From NCBI RefSeq assembly GCF_018780565.1, contig NZ_JADMJN010000004.1, positions 1 through 64,000 of the forward strand: a stretch of DNA of 64,000 nucleotides, read 5' to 3'. Below are positions 1-11,589 of the stretch, one piece after another; within the stretch, counting starts at the first letter, position 1; every line of letters starts with the position of its first letter. The notes under the pieces were generated by a model that saw nothing but the letters and a program-made list of their open reading frames with translations, did not search any database and was not told the origin of the DNA. The stretch comes from Rhodoferax sp. Its GTDB lineage: Bacteria; Pseudomonadota; Gammaproteobacteria; Burkholderiales; Burkholderiaceae_C. Position numbers and translations under genes: made by a program.

Positions 1-2432
<2,432 letters not shown>

Positions 2433-2578
2433 AGGGTGAGCAGTTGTTCTGCCTTCGATCTCAATGGCGCATTATGGATGGGAACGGTCGGTGGTGGAAC
2501 AGCAGCGCAAGCTGACGCTCGTATGTAACCACTTCCATGTAAAAATCGAAACTCAATTACATACCAGGAGTCAGCCCC
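2433..2578. promoter_or_regulatory. Divergent promoter region, sensor kinase / pyk
   Basis: A 146-base spacer between two divergent genes, so promoters for both must lie here. It ends with AGGAG about 9 bases before the pyk start, a good Shine-Dalgarno sequence. I see no clear operator palindrome. Confidence 0.5.
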
Positions 2579-4012
2579 ATGCCCCGTCGCGCTACCAAGA
2601 TCGTTGCCACCCTTGGCCCCGCCTCCAGTGACCCTGCGTTGCTGGAGCAGATGATTCGTGCAGGGGTCAACGTGGTGCGTCTGAACTTCAGCCACGGCAA
2701 GGCGCAGGACCACATTGACCGCGCCCGTCTGGTGCGGGAGGTGGCGCACCGCGCGGGTCGCGAGGTCGCCATCATGGCCGACCTGCAGGGGCCGAAAATC
2801 CGGGTTGGCAAGTTCGCCGAGGGCAAGGTGATGCTGGAGCCGGGCCAGAAATTCATACTGGACGCGGCGCGCATCGAACTGGGTGATATCGACGCCGTGG
2901 GACTGGACTACAAGGCCTTGCCGCGCGAGGTCAAGTCAGGCGATGTGCTCCTGCTCAACGACGGTCTGATCGTGATCACGGTCGATGACGTCAAGGGCGA
3001 GCAGGTGCACACCACGGTCAAGTTGGGTGGCGAGTTGTCCAACAACAAGGGCATCAACAAGCAGGGTGGCGGGCTGACCGCACCGGCCCTTACCGCCAAG
3101 GACATGGACGATATTCGCACGGCCATGAGTTTCCAGGCCGACTACGTGGCCGTGAGCTTTCCGAAAAGCGCCATCGACATGGAAATGGCGCGCCAACTGT
3201 GCAACGTGGCCGCTGCCGAATACAACCACAAACCCGGCATGATTGCCAAGATCGAGCGGGCCGAGGCGATTCCCCGCCTGGAGGAGATTCTGCTGGCCAG
3301 CGACGGCATCATGGTGGCGCGCGGCGACTTGGCGGTAGAGGTGGGCAATGCTGCTGTGCCGGCCCTGCAAAAACGCATGATCAAGCTGGCGCGCGAGCAT
3401 GACAAGGTGGTGATCACCGCCACGCAGATGATGGAGTCCATGATCACCAACCCGGTGCCCACCCGTGCCGAGGTCAGTGACGTGGCCAACGCGGTGCTCG
3501 ATGGTACCGATGCCGTGATGCTGTCAGCCGAAACGGCCGCTGGCAAGTACCCGCTGGAAACGGTTCAGGAAATGGCCAAGATTTGCCATGCCGCAGAGGG
3601 GCATGAAGACTTCAAGCTGGAAGCTGATTTCACCGGCAAGATCTTCAACCGCATCGATCAGTCCATTGCGATGGGTGCGCTGTTCACCGCGCACCATCTG
3701 GGCGCCAAGGCCATAGTGGCCATGACCGACAGTGGATCGACCGCGCTGTGGATGAGCCGCCACCTGATCCAGGTGCCGATCTACGCGCTGACCTCCAAAG
3801 TGGCAACGCAACGAAAAATGGCGCTTTACCGCAATGTGCGTCCTCTGTTCATCGACACCAGCGCGGACCGTGATACGGCGCTGAACGAGGCCGAAAACCA
3901 TCTGAAGAGCCGGGGCATCGTCCAGACGGGTGATGTGTATGCCATCACCTGCGGCGAGCCCATGGGTGCGCCGGGGGGCACCAACATGCTGAAGATCTGT
4001 CGGGTGTCCTGA
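2579..4012 (+). CDS. pyk: Pyruvate kinase
   Basis: Catalyses phosphoenolpyruvate + ADP to pyruvate + ATP, the last step of glycolysis, in the cytosol. The 477-residue protein has the usual length. It shows the N-terminal KIVATLGPAS motif, the family signature MIAKIERAEAI with catalytic Lys near residue 224, the MVARGDLAVEVG metal/substrate loop and a C-terminal allosteric domain. The ATG at 2579 is chosen because AGGAG sits 9 bases upstream and MPRRATKIVATLGP is a typical start. It is followed by fba, so two glycolytic genes lie in tandem, separated by a hairpin repeat. Promoter-proximal regulation is not visible. Confidence 0.97.
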   Translation: MPRRATKIVATLGPASSDPALLEQMIRAGVNVVRLNFSHGKAQDHIDRARLVREVAHRAGREVAIMADLQGPKIRVGKFAEGKVMLEPGQKFILDAARIELGDIDAVGLDYKALPREVKSGDVLLLNDGLIVITVDDVKGEQVHTTVKLGGELSNNKGINKQGGGLTAPALTAKDMDDIRTAMSFQADYVAVSFPKSAIDMEMARQLCNVAAAEYNHKPGMIAKIERAEAIPRLEEILLASDGIMVARGDLAVEVGNAAVPALQKRMIKLAREHDKVVITATQMMESMITNPVPTRAEVSDVANAVLDGTDAVMLSAETAAGKYPLETVQEMAKICHAAEGHEDFKLEADFTGKIFNRIDQSIAMGALFTAHHLGAKAIVAMTDSGSTALWMSRHLIQVPIYALTSKVATQRKMALYRNVRPLFIDTSADRDTALNEAENHLKSRGIVQTGDVYAITCGEPMGAPGGTNMLKICRVS

Positions 4013-4089
4013 GGCCCCCACGCTCCCTCACTGTGTGTGGTCCCTGCCCCCCGAGGGGGCGCATTTTGCCTTGGGGCGGCCCGGCGGCA
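4013..4089. repeat. GC-rich double-hairpin intergenic repeat, copy 1
   Basis: The element starts directly after the pyk stop codon. It contains a perfect hairpin, GCCCCC-CGA-GGGGGC at 4046-4060, bracketed by GGCCCCCACGCT at 4013-4024 and CTTGGGGCGGCCCGGCG at about 4070-4086. The outer arms are themselves nearly complementary. The same blocks in the same order occur at 8871-8945. It may act as a transcription terminator or RNA 3' end stabiliser, although no T-run follows. Confidence 0.8.
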
Positions 4090-4114
4090 AAACCCTTGTC
4101 TTTGTTGCGGGCGC

Positions 4115-4161
4115 TAAAATCTCTTCCATCGGTAAATAGTTACCAAGCGGTTACCAAGAGG
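4115..4161 (+). promoter_or_regulatory. fba upstream region: -10-like box and tandem 11-bp repeats
   Basis: A -10-like TAAAAT lies at 4115-4120. Downstream are two perfect tandem 11-mers of the form TTACCAAGMGG (4140-4150 and 4151-4161), and the first forms an inverted repeat with GGTAA at 4131-4135. One helical turn between repeats is typical of cooperative protein binding. The sites would lie in the 5' leader, so they could also work as RNA. No -35 box is convincing. Confidence 0.4.
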
Positions 4162-4197
4162 TAGCTCAACAGGTTTTCAACTTCCCTGGGGATAAAA

Positions 4198-5262
4198 ATG
4201 GCACTCGTTTCGATGCGCGAGCTGCTGGATCATGCAGCGGTCAACGGCTACGGCATTCCAGCTTTCAACGTCAACAATCTGGAGCAGGTTCAGGCCGTCA
4301 TGCAGGCGGCGGATGAGGTCGGTGCGCCGGTCATCCTGCAGGCCAGCGCGGGTGCCCGCAAGTACGCGGGGGAATCCTTCATCAAGCACCTGATCCAGGC
4401 CGCGGTTGAAGCTTACCCGCATATCCCGCTGGTCATGCACCAGGACCACGGGCAGAACCCGGACGTGTGCCAGGGCGCGATCGACCTGGGCTTCAGCTCG
4501 GTGATGATGGACGGCTCGCTGATGGCCGATGGCAAGACGATTGCCAGCTACGAGTACAACGTGGAAGTCACCCGCAAGGTGGTGGACATGGCCCACGCCA
4601 CCGGCGTGACGGTGGAAGGCGAACTGGGCTGCCTGGGCTCGCTGGAGACCATGAAAGGCGATAAGGAAGACGGCCACGGCACCGACGACACCATGACACG
4701 CGAACAGTTGCTGACCGACCCCGAACAGGCCGCCGATTTTGTCAAACGCACCCAGCTCGACGCCTTGGCCATCGCCATTGGCACCAGCCACGGCGCCTAC
4801 AAGTTCACCCGCAAGCCCACCGGCGACATCCTGGCGATCGACCGCGTGATGGCCATCAACAAGCGCCTGCCCAACACCCACTTGGTGATGCACGGTTCCA
4901 GCAGCGTGCCGCAGGACCTGCTGGCCATCATCAACCAGTATGGCGGCAAGATGAAGGAGACCTACGGCGTGCCGGTGGAAGAAATTCAAAAGGCCATCAA
5001 GTTTGGCGTGCGCAAGATCAATATCGACACCGACATCCGTCTGGCGATGACCGCTGCGGTGCGCAAGTTCCTGGCCGAGAACCCTGACAAATTTGACGCC
5101 CGTGAATGGCTCAAGCCGGCGCGTGAAGCCGCCAAACAGATCTGCAAACAGCGCTACATGCAGTTTGGCTGCGAAGGCCAGGCTGGCAAGATCAAGGGCC
5201 ACAGCCTGTCGGTGGTGGCGGGTCAATATGCCCGTGGCGAACTGGTGCAAGTCGTCCGCTGA
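4198..5262 (+). CDS. fba: Fructose-bisphosphate aldolase, class II (Calvin-cycle/glycolysis subtype)
   Basis: Zinc-dependent reversible cleavage of fructose 1,6-bisphosphate into dihydroxyacetone phosphate and glyceraldehyde 3-phosphate. The 354-residue protein is the usual length. It begins [13 protein letters not shown], as in CbbA/FbaA of betaproteobacteria. HQDHGQNPD at residues 81-89 carries the catalytic Asp83 and zinc ligand His84; [15 protein letters not shown] and VMHGSSSVP give the remaining zinc and phosphate-binding residues. GGGGATA precedes the ATG. It lies between pyk and purC and is followed by an intrinsic terminator. Confidence 0.97.
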   Translation: MALVSMRELLDHAAVNGYGIPAFNVNNLEQVQAVMQAADEVGAPVILQASAGARKYAGESFIKHLIQAAVEAYPHIPLVMHQDHGQNPDVCQGAIDLGFSSVMMDGSLMADGKTIASYEYNVEVTRKVVDMAHATGVTVEGELGCLGSLETMKGDKEDGHGTDDTMTREQLLTDPEQAADFVKRTQLDALAIAIGTSHGAYKFTRKPTGDILAIDRVMAINKRLPNTHLVMHGSSSVPQDLLAIINQYGGKMKETYGVPVEEIQKAIKFGVRKINIDTDIRLAMTAAVRKFLAENPDKFDAREWLKPAREAAKQICKQRYMQFGCEGQAGKIKGHSLSVVAGQYARGELVQVVR

Positions 5263-5282
5263 CCTGTCCTTGCGATAATCGG

Positions 5283-5320
5283 GGCCCGTTGTCGGTGAAA
5301 GCACCGCACCGGGCCTTTTT
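5283..5320 (+). terminator. Intrinsic terminator after fba
   Basis: Outer arms GGCCCG (5283-5288) and CGGGCC (5310-5315), with an inner CGGTG/CACCG stem, are followed directly by TTTTT. It lies 21 bases after the fba stop. Confidence 0.8.
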
Positions 5321-5347
5321 GCTTTCTTTGTTTTTGATTGCCACGAT

Positions 5348-6265
5348 ATGACTGCTGCCCTGCACACCTCCATGCTGACCTCCCTGCCCTTGCTTGCCCG
5401 TGGCAAGGTGCGCGACAACTATGCTGTGGGCGATGACCGCATCCTGATGGTGGCCAGCGACCGCCTGAGTGCGTTTGACGTGATCATGGGCGAACCGATT
5501 CCCGGCAAGGGTGCGCTGCTGACGCAGATGGCGCTGTTCTGGTTCGACCAGCTTGGCCCCAAGGGTTTGAACATTTGCCCGATCCACCTCACCGGCGAAG
5601 CGCCCGAAAGCGTGGTGACGCCTGCCGAGGTGCCACAGGTGGTGGGTCGCTCGATGCTGGTGAAACGCCTCAAGCCTTTGCCGGTCGAGGCGGTGGTGCG
5701 CGGCTACCTGGCCGGAAGCGGCTGGAAGGAATACCAGGAGAACCAGGCGGTGTGCGGCGTCAAGCTGCCTGCCGGGCTGAAGAACGCCAGCAAACTGCCC
5801 GAGCCCATTTACACGCCCGCAGCCAAGGCGGCAGTGGGTGACCACGACGAGAACATCACGTTCGAGCAGACGGTGGACATGATCGGCCTGGACCTGGCCA
5901 CCCGCATCCGCGACATCAGTATCCAGCTCTACAAGGCCGCCAGCGAGATTGCTGCCAAAAAGGGCATCATCATTGCCGACACCAAGTTTGAGTTCGGTCT
6001 GGACGCCCAGGGCACGCTGACCCTGATGGATGAGGTGCTGACCCCGGATTCCTCGCGCTTCTGGCCGGCCGAGAGCTACCAGGAAGGCATCAATCCCCCC
6101 AGCTTTGACAAGCAGTTCGTGCGCGACTGGCTGGAGCAGGCTCAGGTGGATGGCAAGCCCTGGAGCAAGACCCCACCGGCCCCGCGTGTCCCCAATGAGG
6201 TGATTGCCAGGACGGCGGCCAAATACCAGGAAGCCATGCAGCGCCTCATGGGCCAGCCCGGCTAA
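5348..6265 (+). CDS. purC: Phosphoribosylaminoimidazole-succinocarboxamide synthase (SAICAR synthetase)
   Basis: Joins carboxyaminoimidazole ribotide and aspartate with ATP, in de novo purine synthesis. At 305 residues it is the longer form found in many betaproteobacteria and fungi. Visible blocks are [11 protein letters not shown] at the N-terminus (nucleotide binding), [23 protein letters not shown] (family signature region), ADTKFEFGL and [14 protein letters not shown]. No strong Shine-Dalgarno precedes the ATG; the start is chosen from homology. Its TAA interlocks with the TAG of the convergent LysR gene, so no terminator fits between them. purE and purK are 4 kb downstream. Confidence 0.96.
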   Translation: MTAALHTSMLTSLPLLARGKVRDNYAVGDDRILMVASDRLSAFDVIMGEPIPGKGALLTQMALFWFDQLGPKGLNICPIHLTGEAPESVVTPAEVPQVVGRSMLVKRLKPLPVEAVVRGYLAGSGWKEYQENQAVCGVKLPAGLKNASKLPEPIYTPAAKAAVGDHDENITFEQTVDMIGLDLATRIRDISIQLYKAASEIAAKKGIIIADTKFEFGLDAQGTLTLMDEVLTPDSSRFWPAESYQEGINPPSFDKQFVRDWLEQAQVDGKPWSKTPPAPRVPNEVIARTAAKYQEAMQRLMGQPG

Positions 6266-7221
6266 GAGGCCGTTTCGCCAAACCCCGAGGCCAGGGCGTC
6301 GCGCAGGTAGCTCACAAACGCGGTCACGGCACGCGGCACATGGTGTGAATAGGGCCGGATGGCATACAGCTGTTCGGCGAACGCACCCACCGGTTTCCAT
6401 TGCGGCAGCACCTGCACCAGCTTGCCTGCCTGCAGGCTGGCCTGGGCGCTGAAGTCGGGCAGCAGCGCGATGCCCAGGTTGGTCAGCGCGGCGTCTCGCA
6501 GGGCCTCGCTGTTGTTGGCTGACAAAGACCCCGTAACCGGTACCGTCACGCGTTCTCCGGCTTGCGCTGCTGCGCCCCCTGGAACGAGCGGCTCGAAGGT
6601 CCAGGCCGGTGTGTCCTGGGCCCGCGGGTAATGCAGGCAGTTATGTTGCACCAGATCATGCGGTGTGGCCGGCACGCCATGGCGGCGCAGGTAGCTGCGG
6701 CTGGCCACCAGCACCGAGTGGGTGGTGCACAGGGTCCAGGCCACATGGGTATCGGGTGGCGTGGAGGTGTGGCGGATGGCCAGGTCAAAACCCTCGGTGG
6801 CCAGTGAGGAGAGTCGGTCCGACAAATCCAGTTCCAGCCGTACTTCGGGGTAGTCGCGCAGAAAGTCGGCCAGCCGGGGCACCAGTTGCTGGCGCGCAAA
6901 GGCTACCGGCGCGGTGACCCGCAGCAGGCCACGCGGCGCACCGGCCAGATCGCGCACCTGGGCAAAGCTCTGCGCAATCTGCTCGAACTGGGCACGCGTG
7001 TCATCTACCAGGCGCTGCCCGGCTTCGGTCAGACGCACACTGCGCGTGGTGCGCTGCACCAATTCAACCCCGGCGGTGCGCTCCAGATCGGCCATGCGCT
7101 GGCTCATGGCGGCCTTGCTCACGCCCAGCCGGGCAGCGGCAGCGGTGTAGCTGCCCTGCTGAGCCAGCACGCTGAGCCAGTATAGATGACCCCAGAGTTC
7201 GTTGATTTTTTGCTCATTCAT
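6262..7221 (-). CDS. LysR-family transcriptional regulator
   Basis: DNA-binding regulator of 319 residues. The N-terminal winged helix-turn-helix spans about residues 10-65 ([20 protein letters not shown], then [22 protein letters not shown]). A substrate-binding domain follows from about residue 90. The start [11 protein letters not shown] at 7221 is preferred over an in-frame ATG 27 bases upstream because it fits family length and leaves a palindrome outside the gene. It is divergent from mmsA, so it probably controls mmsA and itself, as is usual for LysR proteins. The effector is unknown; a malonate-semialdehyde or branched-chain metabolite is a guess from context. Confidence 0.93.
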   Translation of the reverse strand: MNEQKINELWGHLYWLSVLAQQGSYTAAAARLGVSKAAMSQRMADLERTAGVELVQRTTRSVRLTEAGQRLVDDTRAQFEQIAQSFAQVRDLAGAPRGLLRVTAPVAFARQQLVPRLADFLRDYPEVRLELDLSDRLSSLATEGFDLAIRHTSTPPDTHVAWTLCTTHSVLVASRSYLRRHGVPATPHDLVQHNCLHYPRAQDTPAWTFEPLVPGGAAAQAGERVTVPVTGSLSANNSEALRDAALTNLGIALLPDFSAQASLQAGKLVQVLPQWKPVGAFAEQLYAIRPYSHHVPRAVTAFVSYLRDALASGFGETAS

Positions 7222-7227
7222 GGCCCT

Positions 7228-7249
7228 ATTGTTCACTATTTTGAACAAT
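7228..7249. promoter_or_regulatory. Palindromic operator candidate between lysR-type gene and mmsA
   Basis: Perfect 8-bp inverted repeat: ATTGTTCA (7228-7235) and TGAACAAT (7242-7249), separated by six bases. It lies 7 bases upstream of the LysR-type start and is AT-rich in a GC-rich setting. This fits a LysR recognition site (dyad with a T...A core) that would allow autorepression and activation of mmsA. Confidence 0.65.
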
Positions 7250-7345
7250 AAATTCAGTTTTTCGGACTTGTCGCAGTCAGGCGAGGTCCCTAAACTTCAG
7301 CCTCGAACCGGCCCAGCCTTGAACCTTTTAACAACGAGACACGCC

Positions 7346-8869
7346 ATGCAACAAGCTACCACCAGCACTGAAGTCGCCCAGTACATCAAGGGTGCGCGCA
7401 CCGCCGGCACCGGCACGCGCACCCAAGCCGTCTACAACCCCGCCACCGGCGCGGTAGCTTGCCAGGTGCGCCTGGGCAATGTGGACGATGTGAACACCGC
7501 CGTGGCCGCCGCGCAAGCCGCGTTCCCGGCCTGGTCCGACACGCCGCCGATTCGCCGCGCCCGCGTGATGTTCAAATTTCTGGAGTTGCTCAACCAGCGC
7601 AAGGACGAACTGGCCCGCATCATCACCGCCGAACACGGCAAGGTCTTCACCGATGCGCAGGGCGAAGTGGCCCGTGGCATCGACATCGTCGAATTTGCCT
7701 GCGGCATTCCCCAGTTGCTCAAAGGCGACTTCACCGACCAGGTGTCAACCGGCATCGATAACTGGACGCTGCGCCAGCCTCTGGGCGTGGTGGCCGGCAT
7801 CACGCCGTTCAACTTTCCCGTGATGGTGCCGATGTGGATGTTCCCGGTGGCGATTGCCGCGGGCAATACCTTCATCCTCAAACCCAGCCCGATCGACCCC
7901 AGCGCCAGCCTGTTCATGGCAGATTTGCTCAAACAGGCCGGTCTGCCCGACGGCGTGTTCAACGTGGTGCAGGGCGACAAGGAGGCCGTGGATGCGCTGC
8001 TGGTGCACCCGGACGTCAAGGCGGTGAGCTTTGTCGGCTCCACCCCGATTGCCAACTACATCTACGAAACCGGCGCCCACCACGGCAAGCGCGTGCAGGC
8101 CCTGGGCGGTGCCAAGAACCACATGGTGGTGATGCCCGATGCGGATATCGACCAGGTGGTGGATGCCTTGATTGGTGCGGGCTACGGCTCGGCCGGCGAG
8201 CGTTGCATGGCGATCTCGGTCGCGGTGTTAGTGGGGGATGTGGCCGACAAGGTGATGCCCAAGCTGATCGAGCGCACCAAATCACTCAAGGTGCTCAACG
8301 GCACCAACCTGGCCGCTGAAATGGGCCCGATCGTGACGCCGGCTGCGCATGCGCGCATCACCGGTTACATCGAGCAGGGCGTCAAGGAAGGTGCCCAACT
8401 GCTGGTGGATGGCCGCACGTTCACCGGTGCCGGCGCGGGCGAAGGTTGCGAGCAGGGCTTCTGGATGGGCGGCACGCTGTTTGACAATGTCACGCCCGAG
8501 ATGCGCATCTACAAGGAAGAAATCTTTGGCCCGGTGCTGGCCTGTGTGCGGGTGCCGGACTTCGGCACTGCCGTCAAGCTGGTCAACGACCACGAATTTG
8601 GCAACGGTGTGGCCTGCTTCACCCGTGATGGCAATGTGGCGCGTGAATTCAGCCGGCGCATCCAGGTGGGCATGGTCGGCATCAACGTGCCGATCCCGGT
8701 GCCCATGGCCTGGCACGGCTTTGGCGGCTGGAAGCGCTCGCTGTTTGGCGACATGCACGCCTACGGCGAAGAAGGTGTGCGTTTCTACACCAAGCAGAAG
8801 TCCATCATGCAGCGCTGGCCCGAGAGCACCCCCAAAGGTGCCGAGTTCGTGATGCCTACCGCAAAATAA
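7346..8869 (+). CDS. mmsA: CoA-acylating methylmalonate-semialdehyde dehydrogenase
   Basis: Oxidises (methyl)malonate semialdehyde with NAD+ and CoA to propionyl- or acetyl-CoA, in valine, inositol or beta-alanine breakdown. The 507-residue protein shows [18 protein letters not shown] (NAD-binding), [16 protein letters not shown], and the catalytic Cys near residue 287 in [26 protein letters not shown] has Asn where hydrolytic aldehyde dehydrogenases have the general-base Glu, as expected for the CoA-dependent subgroup. The ATG at 7346 is chosen by homology; the upstream in-frame extension overlaps the operator. The regulator is the divergent LysR-type gene. The hairpin repeat follows the stop. 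Confidence 0.95.
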   Translation: MQQATTSTEVAQYIKGARTAGTGTRTQAVYNPATGAVACQVRLGNVDDVNTAVAAAQAAFPAWSDTPPIRRARVMFKFLELLNQRKDELARIITAEHGKVFTDAQGEVARGIDIVEFACGIPQLLKGDFTDQVSTGIDNWTLRQPLGVVAGITPFNFPVMVPMWMFPVAIAAGNTFILKPSPIDPSASLFMADLLKQAGLPDGVFNVVQGDKEAVDALLVHPDVKAVSFVGSTPIANYIYETGAHHGKRVQALGGAKNHMVVMPDADIDQVVDALIGAGYGSAGERCMAISVAVLVGDVADKVMPKLIERTKSLKVLNGTNLAAEMGPIVTPAAHARITGYIEQGVKEGAQLLVDGRTFTGAGAGEGCEQGFWMGGTLFDNVTPEMRIYKEEIFGPVLACVRVPDFGTAVKLVNDHEFGNGVACFTRDGNVAREFSRRIQVGMVGINVPIPVPMAWHGFGGWKRSLFGDMHAYGEEGVRFYTKQKSIMQRWPESTPKGAEFVMPTAK

Positions 8870-8870
8870 C

Positions 8871-8945
8871 GGCCCCCACGCTTGTCACTTCGTGTACTGC
8901 GCTGCCCCCCGAGGGGGCTGTGCTTGCTTGGGGCGGCCCGGCGCG
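8871..8945. repeat. GC-rich double-hairpin intergenic repeat, copy 2
   Basis: Starts one base after the mmsA stop. It shares GGCCCCCACGCT, the hairpin GCCCCC-CGA-GGGGGC (8904-8918) and CTTGGGGCGGCCCGGCG with copy 1 at 4013-4089, while the linkers between blocks differ. It separates the convergent genes mmsA and ybbN, so a bidirectional terminator role is plausible. Confidence 0.8.
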
Positions 8946-8958
8946 GCGCACGGCTGAC

Positions 8959-9867
8959 TTAGCTCAGCACCACGCTGCTGAGCCGCCGGCGGTAGGTGGC
9001 TACCGTCGGGTCGACAGGTGGAATCTGTCCGTCGGCCACCTTGATCTTGGGCGGCTCGATGATGTCCAGAATGGCAATGAAGGTCTTGCGTGCCCGGTCT
9101 TCGGCCCAAGTCTTGTCGCGCATCAGGATTTCCAGCAGCTCGTCCATGGCGGCGGTCCACTCCCTGGCCGCCATCAGGGTCTGTGCCTTGCCAAAACGCG
9201 CCTCAAAGTCGCGCTTGTTGGCTGCAATTTTGGCTTCAAATGTGGCTATCGCCCCCGTCGAATCTGGATTGTCCATTGCAAAATCAATAGCATTCATCCA
9301 GCGCTGCAGCGAGTCAAAGCGCCGCACCAGTGCGGTCTTGGCGATCACCGGGGCAAACGCCACCTTGGCGTCGTCGACCTCACCTGCATTCAATAGCAGC
9401 TTGATGTAGTCAAAGCGGGCGTCTTCATCGTCCGGATTCTTCAGTACCGCCTGGTGCAGCGCCTCGCGGATGGCGGCGGGGTCGTTGGCGTCAGGTGCAT
9501 CTGAAATGGCCACGCCAGTGACTTCGGCTTCCAGCACATCGCCCGCAGGCACATGCTTGTCCAGAAAGGCCTTGATCTGGCTTTCGGGCACGGCGCCCAT
9601 GAAGCCGTCCACCGGCTTGCCGTCGATCATCAGCACGCAGGTGGGAATGCTGCGAATACCAAAAGCCTGGCTGAGTTCCTGCTCCTGATCGGAGTCGATC
9701 TTGACCAGCTTGAAGCGTCCCGCGTAGTCGGTTTCGATCTTTTCCAGCAGCGGGCCGATCACTTTGCAGGGGCCGCACCACGGCGCCCAGAAGTCGACCA
9801 GCACCGGGATTTGCATGGAAGCGGCAACCACCTCGGCATCGAAGTTTTCAACAGTAACGTTCATCAT
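8959..9867 (-). CDS. ybbN: Thioredoxin-domain/TPR co-chaperone, YbbN (CnoX) family
   Basis: Residues 1-110 are a thioredoxin fold with active site WCGPC (Cys31 and Cys34), FWAP before it and the cis-proline loop SIPT. The remaining 190 residues form the TPR-like region typical of YbbN. In E. coli this family protects and delivers chlorine-damaged proteins to chaperones; many proteobacterial members, like this one, keep both cysteines and have weak reductase activity. At 302 residues it has the usual size. Two consecutive ATG codons are possible starts. It is divergent from purE. Confidence 0.92.
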   Translation of the reverse strand: MMNVTVENFDAEVVAASMQIPVLVDFWAPWCGPCKVIGPLLEKIETDYAGRFKLVKIDSDQEQELSQAFGIRSIPTCVLMIDGKPVDGFMGAVPESQIKAFLDKHVPAGDVLEAEVTGVAISDAPDANDPAAIREALHQAVLKNPDDEDARFDYIKLLLNAGEVDDAKVAFAPVIAKTALVRRFDSLQRWMNAIDFAMDNPDSTGAIATFEAKIAANKRDFEARFGKAQTLMAAREWTAAMDELLEILMRDKTWAEDRARKTFIAILDIIEPPKIKVADGQIPPVDPTVATYRRRLSSVVLS

Positions 9868-9905
9868 TCTGGGCAGCTCGGGGTAAGTTAGTAAAATTCA
9901 ACACT

Positions 9906-10400
9906 ATGAAACACATTCAAATCGGCGTCGTCATGGGCTCCAGCTCTGACTGGGACACCATGCAACAGGCAGTCCATATTCTCCAACAGTTTGGAATCTC
10001 GCACGAAGCGCGCGTGGTCTCTGCCCACCGGATGCCGGATGATATGTTTGCTTACGCCGAAGCCGCCAGTGGGCGTGGCCTGCGCGCCATCATCGCGGGC
10101 GCCGGGGGCGCAGCTCACCTGCCGGGCATGCTGGCAGCCAAGACCACGGTGCCGGTGCTGGGTGTGCCGGTGGCGTCCAAACACCTGTCCGGGGTCGATT
10201 CTTTGCACAGCATTGTGCAAATGCCCAAGGGCATCCCGGTGGCCACTTTTGCCATCGGCGCTGCCGGTGCTGCCAATGCGGCCCTGTTTGCGGTGGCCAT
10301 GCTGGCCACGCAAGACGAGGCCCTGCGTGCCAAGCTGGACGCCTTTCGCGCCGAACAAACCGAAGTTGCCCGTGGCATGACGCTGCCGCCCGTGCTATGA
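9906..10400 (+). CDS. purE: N5-carboxyaminoimidazole ribonucleotide mutase
   Basis: Class I PurE, which moves the carboxyl group of N5-CAIR to give CAIR in purine synthesis. The 164-residue protein carries GSSSDWDTM near the N-terminus, the [10 protein letters not shown] substrate loop (catalytic His) and [14 protein letters not shown]. Its ATGA stop/start overlap with purK implies translational coupling. TAAAAT at 9892-9897 lies 8 bases before the ATG and no spaced Shine-Dalgarno is seen, so the leader may be very short. Confidence 0.96.
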   Translation: MKHIQIGVVMGSSSDWDTMQQAVHILQQFGISHEARVVSAHRMPDDMFAYAEAASGRGLRAIIAGAGGAAHLPGMLAAKTTVPVLGVPVASKHLSGVDSLHSIVQMPKGIPVATFAIGAAGAANAALFAVAMLATQDEALRAKLDAFRAEQTEVARGMTLPPVL

Positions 10401-11575
10401 GCCGTCAAACCATTTTGCCCGGCACTACGGCGGGCGGGCAACAGACCACACTGGGTGTGATGGGCGGTGGCCAGTTGGGTCGCATGTTTGTGCAGGCCGC
10501 GCAGGCCATGGGTTATTTCACGGCGGTGCTCGACCCCGATGTGAGCAGCCCGGCCGGGCTGGTGAGCCACTTTCACATCCAGACCGATTACCTGGACGAA
10601 CAGGGCCTGGCACAGCTGATGCAGCGCTGCGCCGCCATCACCACCGAGTTTGAGAATGTGCCCGCTCCGGCTCTCATGACGCTGGGTGCGCACCGGCCCG
10701 TGGCGCCTGGGGCTGAAGCCGTGGGTATTGCCCAGGACCGCGCCAGGGAAAAAGCGCATTTCGTGCGCTGTGGCGTGCCCTGCGCGCCCTACGCCGTGAT
10801 TGAGTCCGCTACGCAGTTGAACGCGGTCAGCGATGACTTGCTGCCCGGCATTCTCAAGACGGCGCGCATGGGCTATGACGGCAAAGGCCAGGTGCGTGTC
10901 AAAACCCGTGACGAACTGGCCGCCGCCTGGACCGGACTCAAGGGCGTGCCCTGCGTGCTGGAGAAAATGCTGCCGCTTAAGGCCGAGTGTTCGGTGATCG
11001 TGGCGCGCGGCTGGGACGGCGCCTGCGTGAACCTGCCGGTGCAGCTCAACCTGCACCGCGAGGGGATTCTGGCCGTGACCGAGGTTTATGAGGGAAATAT
11101 ACCGGTGGCCCTCGCAGAGCAAGCGGTTGAAGCTACTAAATCAATAGCAGAAGGTCTGCACTACGTGGGCGTGCTGTGCGTTGAGTTTTTCGTGCTGGCA
11201 GACAACACGCTGATCGTCAACGAAATAGCGCCCCGTCCGCACAACAGCGGCCACTACTCGGTCGATGCCTGCGATGTGTCGCAGTTTGACTTGCAGGTGC
11301 GCACTCTGGCGGGCCTGCCGCTGCAGCAGCCGCGCCAGCACAGCCCCAGCATCATGCTCAATTTGCTGGGTGACTTGTGGCAGGGCGATGGCCAGGTCAC
11401 GCCGCCCTGGGATCAGGTGCTGGCCTTGCCGGGCGTCCACCTGCATCTGTATGGCAAGCTCAAGGCCAGTCCGGGCCGCAAGATGGGTCATCTGACGATC
11501 ACCGGGCCAAGTGTGGACGCGGTCCGCACCCATGCGCTGGCGGCGGCGGCGATCCTGGGCATCGAAGCCTTTTGA
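10397..11575 (+). CDS. purK: N5-carboxyaminoimidazole ribonucleotide synthase
   Basis: ATP-grasp enzyme that makes N5-CAIR from AIR, bicarbonate and ATP, supplying PurE. The 392-residue protein starts with an [13 protein letters not shown] nucleotide-fold motif. It contains [14 protein letters not shown] (ATP-binding loop), [16 protein letters not shown] and [18 protein letters not shown]. It overlaps purE by four bases. An AT-rich 17-mer of the intragenic repeat type lies at 11132-11148, within codons for [10 protein letters not shown]. Confidence 0.96.
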   Translation: MSRQTILPGTTAGGQQTTLGVMGGGQLGRMFVQAAQAMGYFTAVLDPDVSSPAGLVSHFHIQTDYLDEQGLAQLMQRCAAITTEFENVPAPALMTLGAHRPVAPGAEAVGIAQDRAREKAHFVRCGVPCAPYAVIESATQLNAVSDDLLPGILKTARMGYDGKGQVRVKTRDELAAAWTGLKGVPCVLEKMLPLKAECSVIVARGWDGACVNLPVQLNLHREGILAVTEVYEGNIPVALAEQAVEATKSIAEGLHYVGVLCVEFFVLADNTLIVNEIAPRPHNSGHYSVDACDVSQFDLQVRTLAGLPLQQPRQHSPSIMLNLLGDLWQGDGQVTPPWDQVLALPGVHLHLYGKLKASPGRKMGHLTITGPSVDAVRTHALAAAAILGIEAF

Positions 11576-11589
11576 CACTTGGCTTCTCC

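Noticed and set aside
4177..5418. 413-codon open frame antisense to fba
   Set aside because: Shadow of a highly biased housekeeping gene; low-complexity His/Ala/Gly content.
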